DNA of 64,000 bases from Citricoccus sp. CH26A (GCF_000224415.1 NZ_AFXQ01000014.1:1-64000); one strand, 5' to 3'. Shown: positions 29,880 to 39,858, counted from the stretch's first letter. Translations and numbers: made by a program. Notes: generated by a model not told the origin, from the letters alone.

Positions 29880-30389
29880 ATGAGTCGTCCCCGGCCTGTG
29901 CGCGCCCTGTCCGCCCCGACGGCGGCACTCACCCTCGCGGCCCTGCTCGCCGGGTGCGGTGGCCCGGGAGCCACGGAGGAGGTGGTCGGGGCGTCCACCC
30001 CTACGCCCGCCGCCTCCGCGACGGAGACGAGCATCTTCAAACTGTCCCCGGGCCAGTGCTACGACCGGCCGACTGCGGACGGCCTCTATGCGGTCGAGGT
30101 GGTGCCCTGCACCGTGGCCCATGACCTCGAGGCCTACGCCCTGTTCCAGCTCGACGAGCCGTCCTGGCCGGGCGACCAGCGGGTGCACGGGCTCGCCGAC
30201 GCCGGCTGCCGCGCGGAGTTCACCGCCTTCACGGGCACGGCCCCGGAGGACTCCGATCTCGGGTACACCATGTACACCCCGTCCTCGGGGTCCTGGTCCG
30301 AGGGCGACCGCCAGGTGCTGTGCGCCCTCCAGCTCAACAGCGGCGGTCGGTTGATCGGCTCCCAGGCCGGTCACACCGGTCGGGGCTGA
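29880..30389 (+). CDS. Septum-formation-family lipoprotein
   Basis: 169-residue secreted lipoprotein. A signal peptide with lipobox LLAGC (cysteine about residue 25) is followed by a Thr/Pro/Ala linker and a septum-formation domain (LSPGQCYDRP, VEVVPCTVAHDLEAY, and a third and fourth cysteine giving two likely disulfides). The family is exported in actinobacteria; its precise role is not settled. TAGAGT lies seven bases before the ATG with no ribosome site, a leaderless arrangement. Monocistronic. Confidence 0.8.
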   Translation: MSRPRPVRALSAPTAALTLAALLAGCGGPGATEEVVGASTPTPAASATETSIFKLSPGQCYDRPTADGLYAVEVVPCTVAHDLEAYALFQLDEPSWPGDQRVHGLADAGCRAEFTAFTGTAPEDSDLGYTMYTPSSGSWSEGDRQVLCALQLNSGGRLIGSQAGHTGRG

Positions 30390-30425
30390 AGCCCGGACGC
30401 CCCGCATCACGGACGCCAATCATCC

Positions 30426-30473
30426 CAGGATGGACATTTCAGGCCGGGAGGAACTGGGGAGATGTCCATCCTG
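30426..30473. repeat. Direct repeat copy A / hairpin
   Basis: A perfect 12-bp inverted repeat (30426-30437 with 30462-30473) around a 24-base interior TTCAGGCCGGGAGGAACTGG. The 39 bases 30430-30468 match 31743-31781 at 33 of 39 positions in the same orientation, so the nuclease gene lies between direct repeats. It can also act as a terminator between the convergent lipoprotein and nuclease genes. Confidence 0.7.
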
Positions 30474-30487
30474 TCCTGACATTCCGG

Positions 30488-31618
30488 TCACCTCCGCCAA
30501 GGCACACCCGCTCGCCGCAACTTCGCCTCCAGCCTGGCCGGGCTGCGCAGGTCCTCCGCCAACCACCGCACCATGCGCAACCCCTGGTCGCAGATGGCAT
30601 CCTCACGGCGCCTCTCTTCGGCGATGACCTGCTCCGCGGAGAGCCCGGAGTAACTGCGCCGGCCCAGGTACTTAGCCAGGCCGTCGAACTCCCCCACCGT
30701 GCCGGCGCCCTCCCACCAGAAGTCCGTGATGCCCAGCAGCGCGCCGCTCTCATCGTGCACCCGATGCTGCATCTCCGGGAGGGCGAATCCGAGGTCGCGG
30801 ATCACCACCCGGCTGACGGATTCTCCCGGCGAATCGGTCTCCCCCGTGGCGAATCGCGCGCGCATCAGGAAACGCTCCCTCGCGGCCGCCGAGGTGCAGA
30901 GCTCCTGCAGGCCCAGCAATTCTTCCCGGGACCAGGGCGTCGGTGTGGATGCCCTCGTGTTCTTGAGTCCGGCAGGCCGGCCGGCCAGGAGGGCGTCGAG
31001 CACCGCGGCGGCCTCCGCGGGGTCCATGCAGGGAATGGTGTCAGCCAGCGTCCGGTCCAGGGATTCGACCCGGAGGGAGATCCCTGCCAGCACCAGTTCC
31101 TCGGAGGGCATGCCACCCCGGTCCACGCCTCGGAGTGGTCGCCATGCCCGCGGCCACATCCGGTGCCGCTCCGCGAACGGCGCGTGCTGGGCGCCCGCTT
31201 TTCGAACCGGCCTCCTGGTTCCCGACGATCCGGCGCGTGCCGACCGGACACTGATCTCCCGGGGGAACGACCACAGGCTGATCCCGTGGAGGGCCAGCGC
31301 CGTCTCCCGGCAGAACATTGCGGCACCCGCTCGCCGGGAGGCTGCGATGGCCAGCACGGTGGCCATGTACCGGTTCATCGGATAGGCGTCATTCCATCCC
31401 GCGCGCTCGGCGTAGACACCCGGACGGATCCGGACGAGATCACCGCGCTCCACGGCCCTCGACAGTCGCCTGGGGTCCTGCGCAGAGGTGCCCGATGGGT
31501 CGGCCAGCATCATCGGGATGGTCCAGGCGCGCAGGGTTCCGTCTGCCTGCATGCGCACGGGATGGTCCGCGTAGAGTCCTGGCACACCTGCACGGGATGG
31601 GGATGTCGTGAGCGTCAT
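30488..31618 (-). CDS. AbiEi-like N-terminus with C-terminal PD-(D/E)XK (DUF559-type) nuclease-like domain
   Basis: 376-residue protein. Residues about 35-75 (RRLSRAVERGDLVRIRPGVYA) match the winged-helix of type IV antitoxins AbiEi. The C-terminal 110 residues (MQHRVHD...ITDFWW...GEFDGLAKY) carry the D...ExD...K arrangement of Vsr/DUF559-type nucleases. Such proteins are abundant in actinobacterial accessory DNA; defence or nucleic-acid cleavage is inferred. No partner AbiEii toxin is adjacent. Start ATG 31618 is chosen over the longer open frame; ATG 31552 is another option. It is flanked by 39-bp direct repeats and separates metF from the LigM-like gene. Confidence 0.7.
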   Translation of the reverse strand: MTLTTSPSRAGVPGLYADHPVRMQADGTLRAWTIPMMLADPSGTSAQDPRRLSRAVERGDLVRIRPGVYAERAGWNDAYPMNRYMATVLAIAASRRAGAAMFCRETALALHGISLWSFPREISVRSARAGSSGTRRPVRKAGAQHAPFAERHRMWPRAWRPLRGVDRGGMPSEELVLAGISLRVESLDRTLADTIPCMDPAEAAAVLDALLAGRPAGLKNTRASTPTPWSREELLGLQELCTSAAARERFLMRARFATGETDSPGESVSRVVIRDLGFALPEMQHRVHDESGALLGITDFWWEGAGTVGEFDGLAKYLGRRSYSGLSAEQVIAEERRREDAICDQGLRMVRWLAEDLRSPARLEAKLRRAGVPWRR

Positions 31619-31742
31619 CGGTCCAGCACATCGCGGAACGCGGTCGCCGTGCCGCCCTGGTGGCCGAGCGTGTGGACAACCCGGCCAGATGATCCCCGGG
31701 AGGCGAGCTGTGGAATGACCGCCGCCGGTCAACAATGCTCCA

Positions 31743-31781
31743 ATGGACCATTCAGGCCGGCAGGAACCGGGGACCTGTCCA
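31743..31781. repeat. Direct repeat copy B
   Basis: 39-bp match (33 identical) to 30430-30468, same orientation: ATGGAC...TTCAGGCCGG, AGGAAC, GGGGA, TGTCCA. Its outer arms pair much less well than copy A. Located upstream of the nuclease gene. Confidence 0.65.
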
Positions 31782-31817
31782 CCGCGGCATGATTCCCGGC
31801 CGCCCCACCCACGACGA

Positions 31818-31849
31818 CGGCGCCCCACCTCCGAGGAGATGGGGCGCCG
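31818..31849. terminator. Hairpin terminator of the LigM-like gene
   Basis: 10-bp stem CGGCGCCCCA/TGGGGCGCCG with an inner CTCC/GGAG pairing, 105 bases downstream of the demethylase stop on the minus strand. With copy B this accounts for the 335-base gap 31619-31953. Confidence 0.65.
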
Positions 31850-31953
31850 CGCGCTCGGGCCGGGTCAGGATGGGGCCAGCGACCCGTCACGGGCCGCCCG
31901 CGAGGGACTACCCATCACGGGCCATCCATCCGGGTCCGGACAGCGGACCGGGA

Positions 31954-33525
<1,572 letters not shown>

Positions 33526-33538
33526 CTACGCTCCCCCC

Positions 33539-34033
33539 ATGACCATCCAGCCCCCGAACGAGCCCGCCGACCGCACCTCCGACCTGCCCACCCCCGGCCC
33601 GGACGGCACCGCGCGGGCCGGCGCGGACCCCGTCAGCTTCCACACCCGCAAGTGGGTCAAGCCCGAGGACCTCAACGCCAACGGCACGCTCTTCGGTGGG
33701 TCGCTGTTGCTCTGGATCGACGAGCAGGCGGCCATCTACGCGAGCATCCAGCTGGGCACCCACCGCGTGGTCACCAAGTTCATCTCCGAGATCAACTTCG
33801 TGTCCTCGGCCCGCCAGGGGGACATGATCGAGATGGGCCTGAAGGCCACCCACTTCGGCCGCACCTCCCTCACCATGCGCGCGGAGGTCCGCAACATGAT
33901 CACCCGCCACGTCATCCTGACGATCGAGCGGATGGTGTTCGTCTCGCTCGGCGAGGACGGCAAGCCCGCCCCGCACGGCTACACGGACATCACCGACGAC
34001 CGGGACCGGTTGCCGATCGAGCTCCGGGACTGA
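33539..34033 (+). CDS. Acyl-CoA thioesterase (YciA-like hotdog fold)
   Basis: 164-residue hotdog-fold thioesterase. Core VKPEDLNANGTLFGGSLLLWIDEQAAIYA contains the conserved N-G-T-L-F-GG and the catalytic acid in WIDE; KFISEINFVSSARQGD matches the second strand. Hydrolyses acyl-CoA thioesters in the cytoplasm; chain length preference unknown. TACGCT lies six bases before the ATG without a ribosome site, suggesting a leaderless transcript. Divergent from the O-demethylase across a shared operator. Confidence 0.87.
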   Translation: MTIQPPNEPADRTSDLPTPGPDGTARAGADPVSFHTRKWVKPEDLNANGTLFGGSLLLWIDEQAAIYASIQLGTHRVVTKFISEINFVSSARQGDMIEMGLKATHFGRTSLTMRAEVRNMITRHVILTIERMVFVSLGEDGKPAPHGYTDITDDRDRLPIELRD

Positions 34034-34124
34034 ACAACACCGCGATTGCACATCCCCGGGACCGGTGCAACCGTGCATTGACACGGGAAGAAGCCGATAA
34101 TGGAGACAACCGAGAGGAGACGTC

Positions 34125-34328
34125 ATGAGCGAAGCCACCCACGATCCGCAGACGACGACCGAGACGGTGACGGTCACCAAGACGGTGACCACCACGGACG
34201 CCGACCTGGCACAGCAGCTCGTCAACGACGCCACCCAGCAGCAGGTGAAGTACGAGCACGACGACGCCAAGGCCGATGACTGGGGCAAGGCCTCCTTCCC
34301 CGCCTCGGATCCGCCGCAGAACTACTGA
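34125..34328 (+). CDS. Small hypothetical protein
   Basis: 67-residue acidic, Thr-rich hydrophilic protein (MSEATHDPQTTTETVTVTK...), probably cytoplasmic and partly disordered, ending in FPASDPPQNY. The D-D-W-G-K-A-S-F-P-A-S-D-P-P pattern recurs in many actinobacterial small proteins of unknown role. GAGAGGAG lies six bases before the ATG, strong evidence that it is translated. The 237 bases after it hold the heavy-metal promoter region. Confidence 0.7.
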   Translation: MSEATHDPQTTTETVTVTKTVTTTDADLAQQLVNDATQQQVKYEHDDAKADDWGKASFPASDPPQNY

Positions 34329-34480
34329 CCACCCCGCAAGGCCCGACGGCGCCGCCGTCGCCTTCCAGCCCCGGCCCGGCCCCGGACACCCTCCGGCGCC
34401 GGGCCGTCCTGCGTCCTGCCTCCTGCCTCCTGTGTCGAGCTCCCCCGCGGTCCCCGGCCGGCGCGAGGACGATTCCCGGA

Positions 34481-34496
34481 CTTGACCCAGGTCAAG
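34481..34496. promoter_or_regulatory. Crp/Fnr-like palindrome upstream of metal genes
   Basis: CTTGAC-CCAG-GTCAAG is a perfect 6-4-6 palindrome with the TTGAC-N4-GTCAA core seen in Fnr/NNR-type boxes. It is 85 bases before the HMA gene. A MerR- or ArsR-type regulator is an alternative. Confidence 0.5.
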
Positions 34497-34565
34497 GATC
34501 CGCATCCCGCTCCCCCGTAGGTTGACGGTGTCAGCACCAGACACGACGAACGAAGGGAGTCACAG

Positions 34566-34799
34566 ATGACCACCGCGACCACCGCCCACACCATCTTCCG
34601 CGCGGAGGGCTTCTCCTGCCCGTCCTGCGTGGGCAAGATCGAGAAGCAGGTCGGCCGGCTCCAGGGCGTGCAGAACGTGACGGTCCACTTCGCCTCCGCC
34701 CGCATCGAGGTCGACCACGACGAGACCACGACCTCCGTCGAGGACATCGTCACCGCCATCGCCAAGGCCGGTTACACGGCCACCCCCTCGGCCTTCTGA
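34566..34799 (+). CDS. Heavy-metal-associated (CopZ-like) metallochaperone
   Basis: 77-residue HMA-domain protein with the metal site F-S-C-P-S-C at residues about 17-20, and the ferredoxin-like fold pattern (IEKQVGRLQGVQNVTVHFASARIEV). Binds a soft metal ion, probably Cu(I), through two cysteines and delivers it to a P1B ATPase, here the next gene 136 bases downstream. GAAGGGAG lies before the ATG. No CsoR/ArsR gene is adjacent; a Crp/Fnr-like palindrome lies upstream. Confidence 0.87.
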   Translation: MTTATTAHTIFRAEGFSCPSCVGKIEKQVGRLQGVQNVTVHFASARIEVDHDETTTSVEDIVTAIAKAGYTATPSAF

Positions 34800-34935
34800 T
34801 CCGGTCGCCCGCCCGTGACCCGCCGCGGTCACGGGCAACCGGTGGTCCGCACCGTGACCGCCCGGTCCAGCCGCCCTCTCCCCCTCGCCCCCTCGCATCC
34901 ACCCCTCGCATCCACCCGGAAAGGCCGCACCCACC

Positions 34936-36960
34936 GTGAACAGGCTCCAGACATGGCTCCACAGCAGTTGGTCCGTCCCGATCCTCTCGGGCCTGCTCAT
35001 CCTCCTCGCGCTCGGCATCGGACGCCTCGGTGGCGGTGCATGGAACGCGGTCATCGGGCCCCAGTGGTGGATCGACGCCGGTGAGCACGCGCACGGCTCC
35101 GGCCACGCCTTCACCCTCGCCAACCTCTTCCTGCTGGCGGCGACCGTCGTGGCCGGTTACGGGATCGTGCGCACGGCGGTCCGCTCTCTGAGGATCAGGG
35201 TCATCGGCATCGACCTGCTGGTGGCCATCGCGGCCATCGGCGCCACTCTCATCGGCAACTTCTGGGAGGCGGCCGCGGTCACCTTCCTGTTCGCCATCGG
35301 TCACGCACTCGAGGCGGCCACGCTGAACAGGACGCGCTCGGCGCTGACCGAACTGGTCGCCGTCGCGCCGGACACGGCGATCGTGATGCGGGACGGTGAA
35401 CAGGTCGAGGTCCCGGCCCACCTGGTCCGCACGGGTGAGATCGTGCTGGTCAAGAACGGCGCGAAGGTCCCCGTGGACGGCCAGGTGGTCTCCGGTACCG
35501 GCGCCATCGACGAGGCCTCCATCACCGGCGAGTCCATCCCGGTGGAGAAGTCCACGTCGGACCGGGTCTTCGCCGGCACCGTCTCCCGCGGGGGCTTCCT
35601 GCAGGTGCTGGCCACCGGGATCGGCGCGGACACCACGCTGGCCCGGATCATCCACCGCGTGGAGGAGGCCCAGGACACCAAGGCGAAGACCCAGGCCTTC
35701 ATCGACCGCTTCTCGAGGTGGTACACACCGGCCGTGATCGTGCTGTCCCTGGTCACCTGGCTCCTCACCCAGGACGTGGTGCTGGCCCTGACCCTGCTGG
35801 TCATCGGCTGCCCCGGTGCCCTGGTGATCTCCATCCCGGTCGCCATCGTCGCCGGCATCGGGCGCGCCGCCCGCAACGGCATCCTCATCAAGGGCGGCGA
35901 GTTCCTGGAGACCTCCGCCAGGATCTCGGCCGTGGCCGTGGACAAGACCGGCACCCTCACCGAGGGCAGGCCCCGGTTGACGGATGTCGTCGTGCTGGGC
36001 GAGGGCACGGACCGCACCGACGTGCTGCGCTGGGCCGCAGCCGCCGAGGCCGGTTCGGAGCACCCGCTGGCCCGGCCCATCCTGGACTCCGCCCAGGAGG
36101 CGAGAGTGCCCCCGGTGGGCATCCCCGGTCACGTCACCCCGGTGCCCGGCAAGGGCATCGTGTCCGACGTCGGCGGGCAGCGGGTGCTGGTCGGCAACCT
36201 GCCGCTGCTGGCCCAGTACGGCGTGGCGGACGACGTCGGCGCCGGCCCGGCCGCGCACGGTCTCGCCGCCGCGGGCAAGACCCCGATGATCGTGGCCGTC
36301 GACTCGACGGTGATCGGGGTGATCGCGGTGGCCGACCAGGTCCGGCCGGACGCCCCGGCCATGGTCACCCGGTTGCACGAGGCCGGCGTGGAGAAGGTCG
36401 TCATGCTCACCGGTGACTCCCGCCTGGTGGCCGAGTCCATCGGCGCGACGACGGGGATCGACGAGATCCACGCCGCGCTGCTACCGGAGGACAAGCTGGA
36501 GGTGGTGGCACGCCTGCAGCGTGAGGGCCACACGGTGGCCATGGTCGGCGACGGCGTCAACGACGCCCCTGCCCTGGCCACGGCGGACATCGGCGTGGCC
36601 ATGGGCGCGGCCGGTTCGGCGGTGGCCGTGGAGACCGCGGACATCGCGCTGATGGGCGACCACCTGATGAAGCTGCCGGAGTCGATCAGCCTGGCCCGGC
36701 GCACCGTGAGCGTGATGAGGCAGAACATCGCGATCGCGCTGATCACGGTGGTGCTGCTGCTGGCCGGTGTCTTCGCCGGCGGGGTGACCATGTCGGCCGG
36801 GATGCTGGTCCACGAGGCGTCCGTGCTGCTGGTGATCCTCAACGCCATGCGGCTGATGCGCAACGACAGCCACTCGACCGTGATGACGCGGCAGGCGCGG
36901 ACCCCGTCCCGCCGCCAGGGACTCGAGGCCACCGAGGGCGCCCCGTCCGTGGGCGCCTGA
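34936..36960 (+). CDS. Heavy-metal-translocating P1B-type ATPase with CPG ion motif
   Basis: 674-residue metal-exporting P-type ATPase. No N-terminal metal-binding domain is present (that role could fall to the adjacent HMA protein), but a His-containing segment EHAHGSGHAF precedes the third helix. Actuator TGESIPVEKS, ion site I-G-C-P-G-A-L (C292), phosphorylation site DKTGTLTEGR (D336), HP motif region SEHPLARP, hinge MVGDGVNDAPALA. The ion motif is CPG rather than CPC, CPH or SPC, so metal specificity is uncertain. Start is a GTG with GGAAAGG upstream. Followed 112 bases later by a quinone oxidoreductase. Confidence 0.9.
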   Translation: MNRLQTWLHSSWSVPILSGLLILLALGIGRLGGGAWNAVIGPQWWIDAGEHAHGSGHAFTLANLFLLAATVVAGYGIVRTAVRSLRIRVIGIDLLVAIAAIGATLIGNFWEAAAVTFLFAIGHALEAATLNRTRSALTELVAVAPDTAIVMRDGEQVEVPAHLVRTGEIVLVKNGAKVPVDGQVVSGTGAIDEASITGESIPVEKSTSDRVFAGTVSRGGFLQVLATGIGADTTLARIIHRVEEAQDTKAKTQAFIDRFSRWYTPAVIVLSLVTWLLTQDVVLALTLLVIGCPGALVISIPVAIVAGIGRAARNGILIKGGEFLETSARISAVAVDKTGTLTEGRPRLTDVVVLGEGTDRTDVLRWAAAAEAGSEHPLARPILDSAQEARVPPVGIPGHVTPVPGKGIVSDVGGQRVLVGNLPLLAQYGVADDVGAGPAAHGLAAAGKTPMIVAVDSTVIGVIAVADQVRPDAPAMVTRLHEAGVEKVVMLTGDSRLVAESIGATTGIDEIHAALLPEDKLEVVARLQREGHTVAMVGDGVNDAPALATADIGVAMGAAGSAVAVETADIALMGDHLMKLPESISLARRTVSVMRQNIAIALITVVLLLAGVFAGGVTMSAGMLVHEASVLLVILNAMRLMRNDSHSTVMTRQARTPSRRQGLEATEGAPSVGA

Positions 36961-37072
36961 GCGCCGGGTCCGCAGGACTGGATCGGGAGGCGTGAAACGG
37001 GGAAGGTGGGCTCGACGGCCCGCTCGCCACCCAGACGCGCCGCCCGGGGACAGGACACAGGAGGAGAACCAG

Positions 37073-37978
37073 ATGTCGAAGGTGTTGGTCTTCACGGACT
37101 TCGGGGGCCCGGAGAACCAGGAACTCATCGAGCGCGAGGTGCCCCGGCCGCGCCCCGGACAGGTCGTCATCCGGGTGAAGGCGGCCGGCGTGAATCCGGC
37201 GGACGCGAAGATGCGCCAGGGGCTCTTCGGCAGGAAGCGCACGCTGCCCTCCCCGATGGGCCTGGAGGCCTCCGGGGTCATCACCGCGGTCGGCGAGGGC
37301 GTGGAGGACTTCGCCGTGGGGGACGAGGTCCTCGGCCTGCCGGTGCGGGGTGAGGGCACGTTCGCCGAGCACGCGGTGCTGGACGCGGCCAGGACCGTGG
37401 CCAAGCCACCGGAGATCTCCTTCGTGGAGGCGGCGACCATCCCCGTCGCCGGGACGGTCGCCTACGACGTCACCCACCAGGTCGAGCTCGAGCCCGGCCA
37501 GAGCCTGCTCATCCTCGGGGCCGGCGGCGGCGTGGGCCTGATGGCGGCTCAGATCGGCGCGGCGCACCGGTTCCGGGTGATCGGGGTGGCCAGCGCCTCG
37601 AAGAAGGAACTGGTGGAGTCCACCGGCGCCACGTTCGTCGAGTCCGGTGACGGCGTGGTGGACCGGGTGCGCGAGATCGCCCCCGAGGGCGTGGACCTGG
37701 TCGTGGACCTGGTCGGCGGGCAGGCGCTGCGGGGCATCGCACCCGTGGCGAAGGACCCGGGGCACGTCCTCACGACCGTGGACCCGGAACTCGCCGGGGA
37801 ACTCGGCGGGTCCGGGGTGCGGCGCACCCGGGAGGCGCTGGCGAAGGTCACCGGCCTCTTCCAGCACGGCCTCATCGACCCGCACGTGGGCCGGCGCTTC
37901 AGCCTGGCCGAGGCCCGGGCCGCGATGGCCGCCGTCGAGGGCGGGCACGCCGCGGGCAAGGTGGTCATCGAGCCGTGA
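37073..37978 (+). CDS. NADP-dependent medium-chain oxidoreductase (quinone reductase type)
   Basis: 301-residue medium-chain dehydrogenase/reductase without structural or catalytic zinc. N-terminal GroES-like domain (KVLVFTDFGGPENQELIE) with AAGVNPADAKMRQG, then the Rossmann motif LGAGGGVGLMAAQIGA at about residue 147. This is the quinone oxidoreductase/QorB-like subfamily, reducing quinones or enones with NADPH. AGGAGG lies before the ATG. The three bases around its stop are convergent with the small Cys-rich gene. Possibly a stress-response gene after the metal pump. Confidence 0.85.
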   Translation: MSKVLVFTDFGGPENQELIEREVPRPRPGQVVIRVKAAGVNPADAKMRQGLFGRKRTLPSPMGLEASGVITAVGEGVEDFAVGDEVLGLPVRGEGTFAEHAVLDAARTVAKPPEISFVEAATIPVAGTVAYDVTHQVELEPGQSLLILGAGGGVGLMAAQIGAAHRFRVIGVASASKKELVESTGATFVESGDGVVDRVREIAPEGVDLVVDLVGGQALRGIAPVAKDPGHVLTTVDPELAGELGGSGVRRTREALAKVTGLFQHGLIDPHVGRRFSLAEARAAMAAVEGGHAAGKVVIEP

Positions 37979-38031
37979 GCGCGGGCCACGACCGGATCGA
38001 CGGCTGACCGACGACTGACCGACGAGTCGGG

Positions 38032-38226
38032 TCAGCGGCCGAACAGCCTGCCCAGCCAGCCCGAGCCGGCGCCCGCGGAGCCGCCCGCCCCCGCACCGAC
38101 GGCTGCCTTCTGGTCGCACGTGCACCGGTTGGACACCGGGACGTTCCTCATCACCTGGTCCACGTGGTTGCCACACCCGGCCCACGTGGTCTTACCGCAC
38201 TTGGCGCACTTCACTGCCTGGCACAT
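38032..38226 (-). CDS. Small cysteine-rich zinc-ribbon-like protein
   Basis: 64-residue protein. The first 40 residues carry C-x(4)-C-x(2)-C, then TTWAGCGNHVDQVMRNVP and RCTC: six cysteines and one histidine, a probable metal-binding knuckle. A Gly/Ala linker and an arginine-rich WLGRLFGR tail follow. The same CGKTTW.GCG.HVD pattern occurs in small proteins from bacteria and fungi of unknown function. GAAGGAG lies eight bases before the ATG. Divergent from the persulfide dioxygenase, with the nearest CstR-like site 74 bases upstream of its start. Confidence 0.75.
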   Translation of the reverse strand: MCQAVKCAKCGKTTWAGCGNHVDQVMRNVPVSNRCTCDQKAAVGAGAGGSAGAGSGWLGRLFGR

Positions 38227-38299
38227 GATGTGTCTCCTTCTCCTGAGGTCCTAGGGTCGGAGGCGTACCGAATCGAACGATCGCCGACCCCTCCGGAAT

Positions 38300-38315
38300 A
38301 TACCCCTAGGGGTAT
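38300..38315. promoter_or_regulatory. CsoR/CstR-type operator 1
   Basis: Perfect 16-bp palindrome ATACCCCTAGGGGTAT in the divergent region of the Cys-rich and persulfide dioxygenase genes. One of five ATACCC-N4-GGGTAT sites in the cluster. Confidence 0.8.
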
Positions 38316-38343
38316 TAGTTACCAGCATACATCACCTTGCGGG

Positions 38344-38359
38344 ATACCCCCGTAGGTAT
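38344..38359. promoter_or_regulatory. CsoR/CstR-type operator 2
   Basis: Imperfect copy ATACCCCCGTAGGTAT, 60 bases before the dioxygenase gene. Confidence 0.6.
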
Positions 38360-38378
38360 TACTCTCGACTCAGAACCG

Positions 38379-38394
38379 ATACCCGAGGGGGTAT
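38379..38394. promoter_or_regulatory. CsoR/CstR-type operator 3
   Basis: Near-perfect copy ATACCCGAGGGGGTAT, 24 bases before the persulfide dioxygenase start, so it likely overlaps the transcription start. Confidence 0.75.
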
Positions 38395-38418
38395 CTGGAA
38401 ACCAACGAAGGAGACTCC

Positions 38419-39858
38419 ATGCTGCTTGAACGGATCTACGACGAGGACCTCGCCCAGGCCAGCTACTTCATCGGCTGCCAGAAGAACGGCACGGCCGTCG
38501 TGGTCGACGCCCGCCGTGACCTGACCCCCTACCTGGATCTGGCCGCGAAGAACGGCATGACCATCGTGGCGGTCACCGAGACCCACATCCACGCCGACTA
38601 CCTCTCCGGCACCCGCGAGCTCGCCGCCAAGACCGGCGCCGAGATGTACGTCTCCGGCGAGGGTGGCCCCGACTGGACCTACGGCTTCGAGGCGAACCTG
38701 CTGCACGACGGGGACAAGATCACGATCGGCAACATCACCGTCCAGGCTGTCCACACCCCCGGCCACACCCCCGAGCACCTGTCCTTCCTCGTCACCGACG
38801 GGGCCTTCAGCGACCAGCCGGGCTACATGCTGACCGGTGACTTCGTCTTCTCCGGCGACCTCGGCCGCCCGGACCTGCTGGACGAGGCCGCCGGCGGGGT
38901 GGACACGCGCTTCGGCGGCGCCAAGGACCTGTTCCGCAGCCTCAAGGAGAAGTTCGTGACCCTGCCGGACCACGTCCAGGTCTACCCGGCCCACGGCGCC
39001 GGTTCGGCCTGCGGCAAGGCCCTGGGCGCGATCCCCTCCTCCACGGTCGGCTACGAGCGCCTCTACGCCTGGTGGGGCAAGTACGTCGCCGACGACGATG
39101 AGCAGGGCTTCGTCGACGAGCTGCTGGCCGGCCAGCCGGACGCCCACGCCTACTTCGGCCGCATGAAGCGCGAGAACCGGGACGGCCCGGCCGTGATGGG
39201 CGATCGTGCCCCGCTGCCGGAGCTGGCGATCGAGGACGTCGCCCGCGACCTCGAGCAGGACAAGGTCACCTTCGTGGACACCCGCCCCGTGGACGAGGTC
39301 CACGCCGGGACCGTTCCCGGGTCGATCAGCATCCCCGCCCCGGGCAAGATGGCCACCTACGGTGGCTGGGCCTACGACCCCGAGAAGGACGATCGCCCAT
39401 TGGTACTGCTGGCCCAGGACCAGGAGCAGGCCCAGCAGTTCTGGGACCACCTGGTGCGCGTGGGCATCGACCGCGTCTCCGGGTACGTCACCGGGATCGA
39501 GGGCCTGCCGACCACCACCCCGCGTCTCATCCAACCGGAGGAGCTCGAGGGCTTCGACGCGGCCCTGGTCCTGGACGTGCGCAACAAGACCGAGTACACC
39601 GAGGGCCACATCCCCGGCTCGCGCCAGTTGAGCGCCGGCCGCGTGCTGTGGCACCAGGACCAGCTGCCCACCGAGGGCACCATCGTGACGTACTGCCAGT
39701 CCGGGATGCGCAACTCGGTGGCCGCCAGCGCCCTGCGCCGGGCCGGACACGACGTCGTCGAACTCGACGGCAGCTACAGCGCCTGGTCCGAGTGGGCCCG
39801 CCGCAGCGGAGTCCAGCCGGAGACCTCGGAGACCGCCCAGGAACCGGTCGGCGCCTGA
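38419..39858 (+). CDS. Persulfide dioxygenase-rhodanese fusion (MBL fold plus two rhodanese domains)
   Basis: 479-residue protein: ETHE1-type metallo-beta-lactamase domain (residues 1-240; H56 and H58 in THIHADYLSG, later GHTPEHLSF and LTGDFVFSGDLGR) that oxidises glutathione, CoA or bacillithiol/mycothiol persulfide to sulfite and thiol, then two rhodanese domains. The first (about 260-355) has no active-site cysteine, reading LVLLAQDQEQAQQF where the catalytic loop should be; the second has the active cysteine C426 in YCQSGMRN. This is the CstB architecture of Staphylococcus. AAGGAG precedes the ATG. Controlled by the CstR-like repressor through three upstream sites (inference). Confidence 0.88.
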   Translation: MLLERIYDEDLAQASYFIGCQKNGTAVVVDARRDLTPYLDLAAKNGMTIVAVTETHIHADYLSGTRELAAKTGAEMYVSGEGGPDWTYGFEANLLHDGDKITIGNITVQAVHTPGHTPEHLSFLVTDGAFSDQPGYMLTGDFVFSGDLGRPDLLDEAAGGVDTRFGGAKDLFRSLKEKFVTLPDHVQVYPAHGAGSACGKALGAIPSSTVGYERLYAWWGKYVADDDEQGFVDELLAGQPDAHAYFGRMKRENRDGPAVMGDRAPLPELAIEDVARDLEQDKVTFVDTRPVDEVHAGTVPGSISIPAPGKMATYGGWAYDPEKDDRPLVLLAQDQEQAQQFWDHLVRVGIDRVSGYVTGIEGLPTTTPRLIQPEELEGFDAALVLDVRNKTEYTEGHIPGSRQLSAGRVLWHQDQLPTEGTIVTYCQSGMRNSVAASALRRAGHDVVELDGSYSAWSEWARRSGVQPETSETAQEPVGA

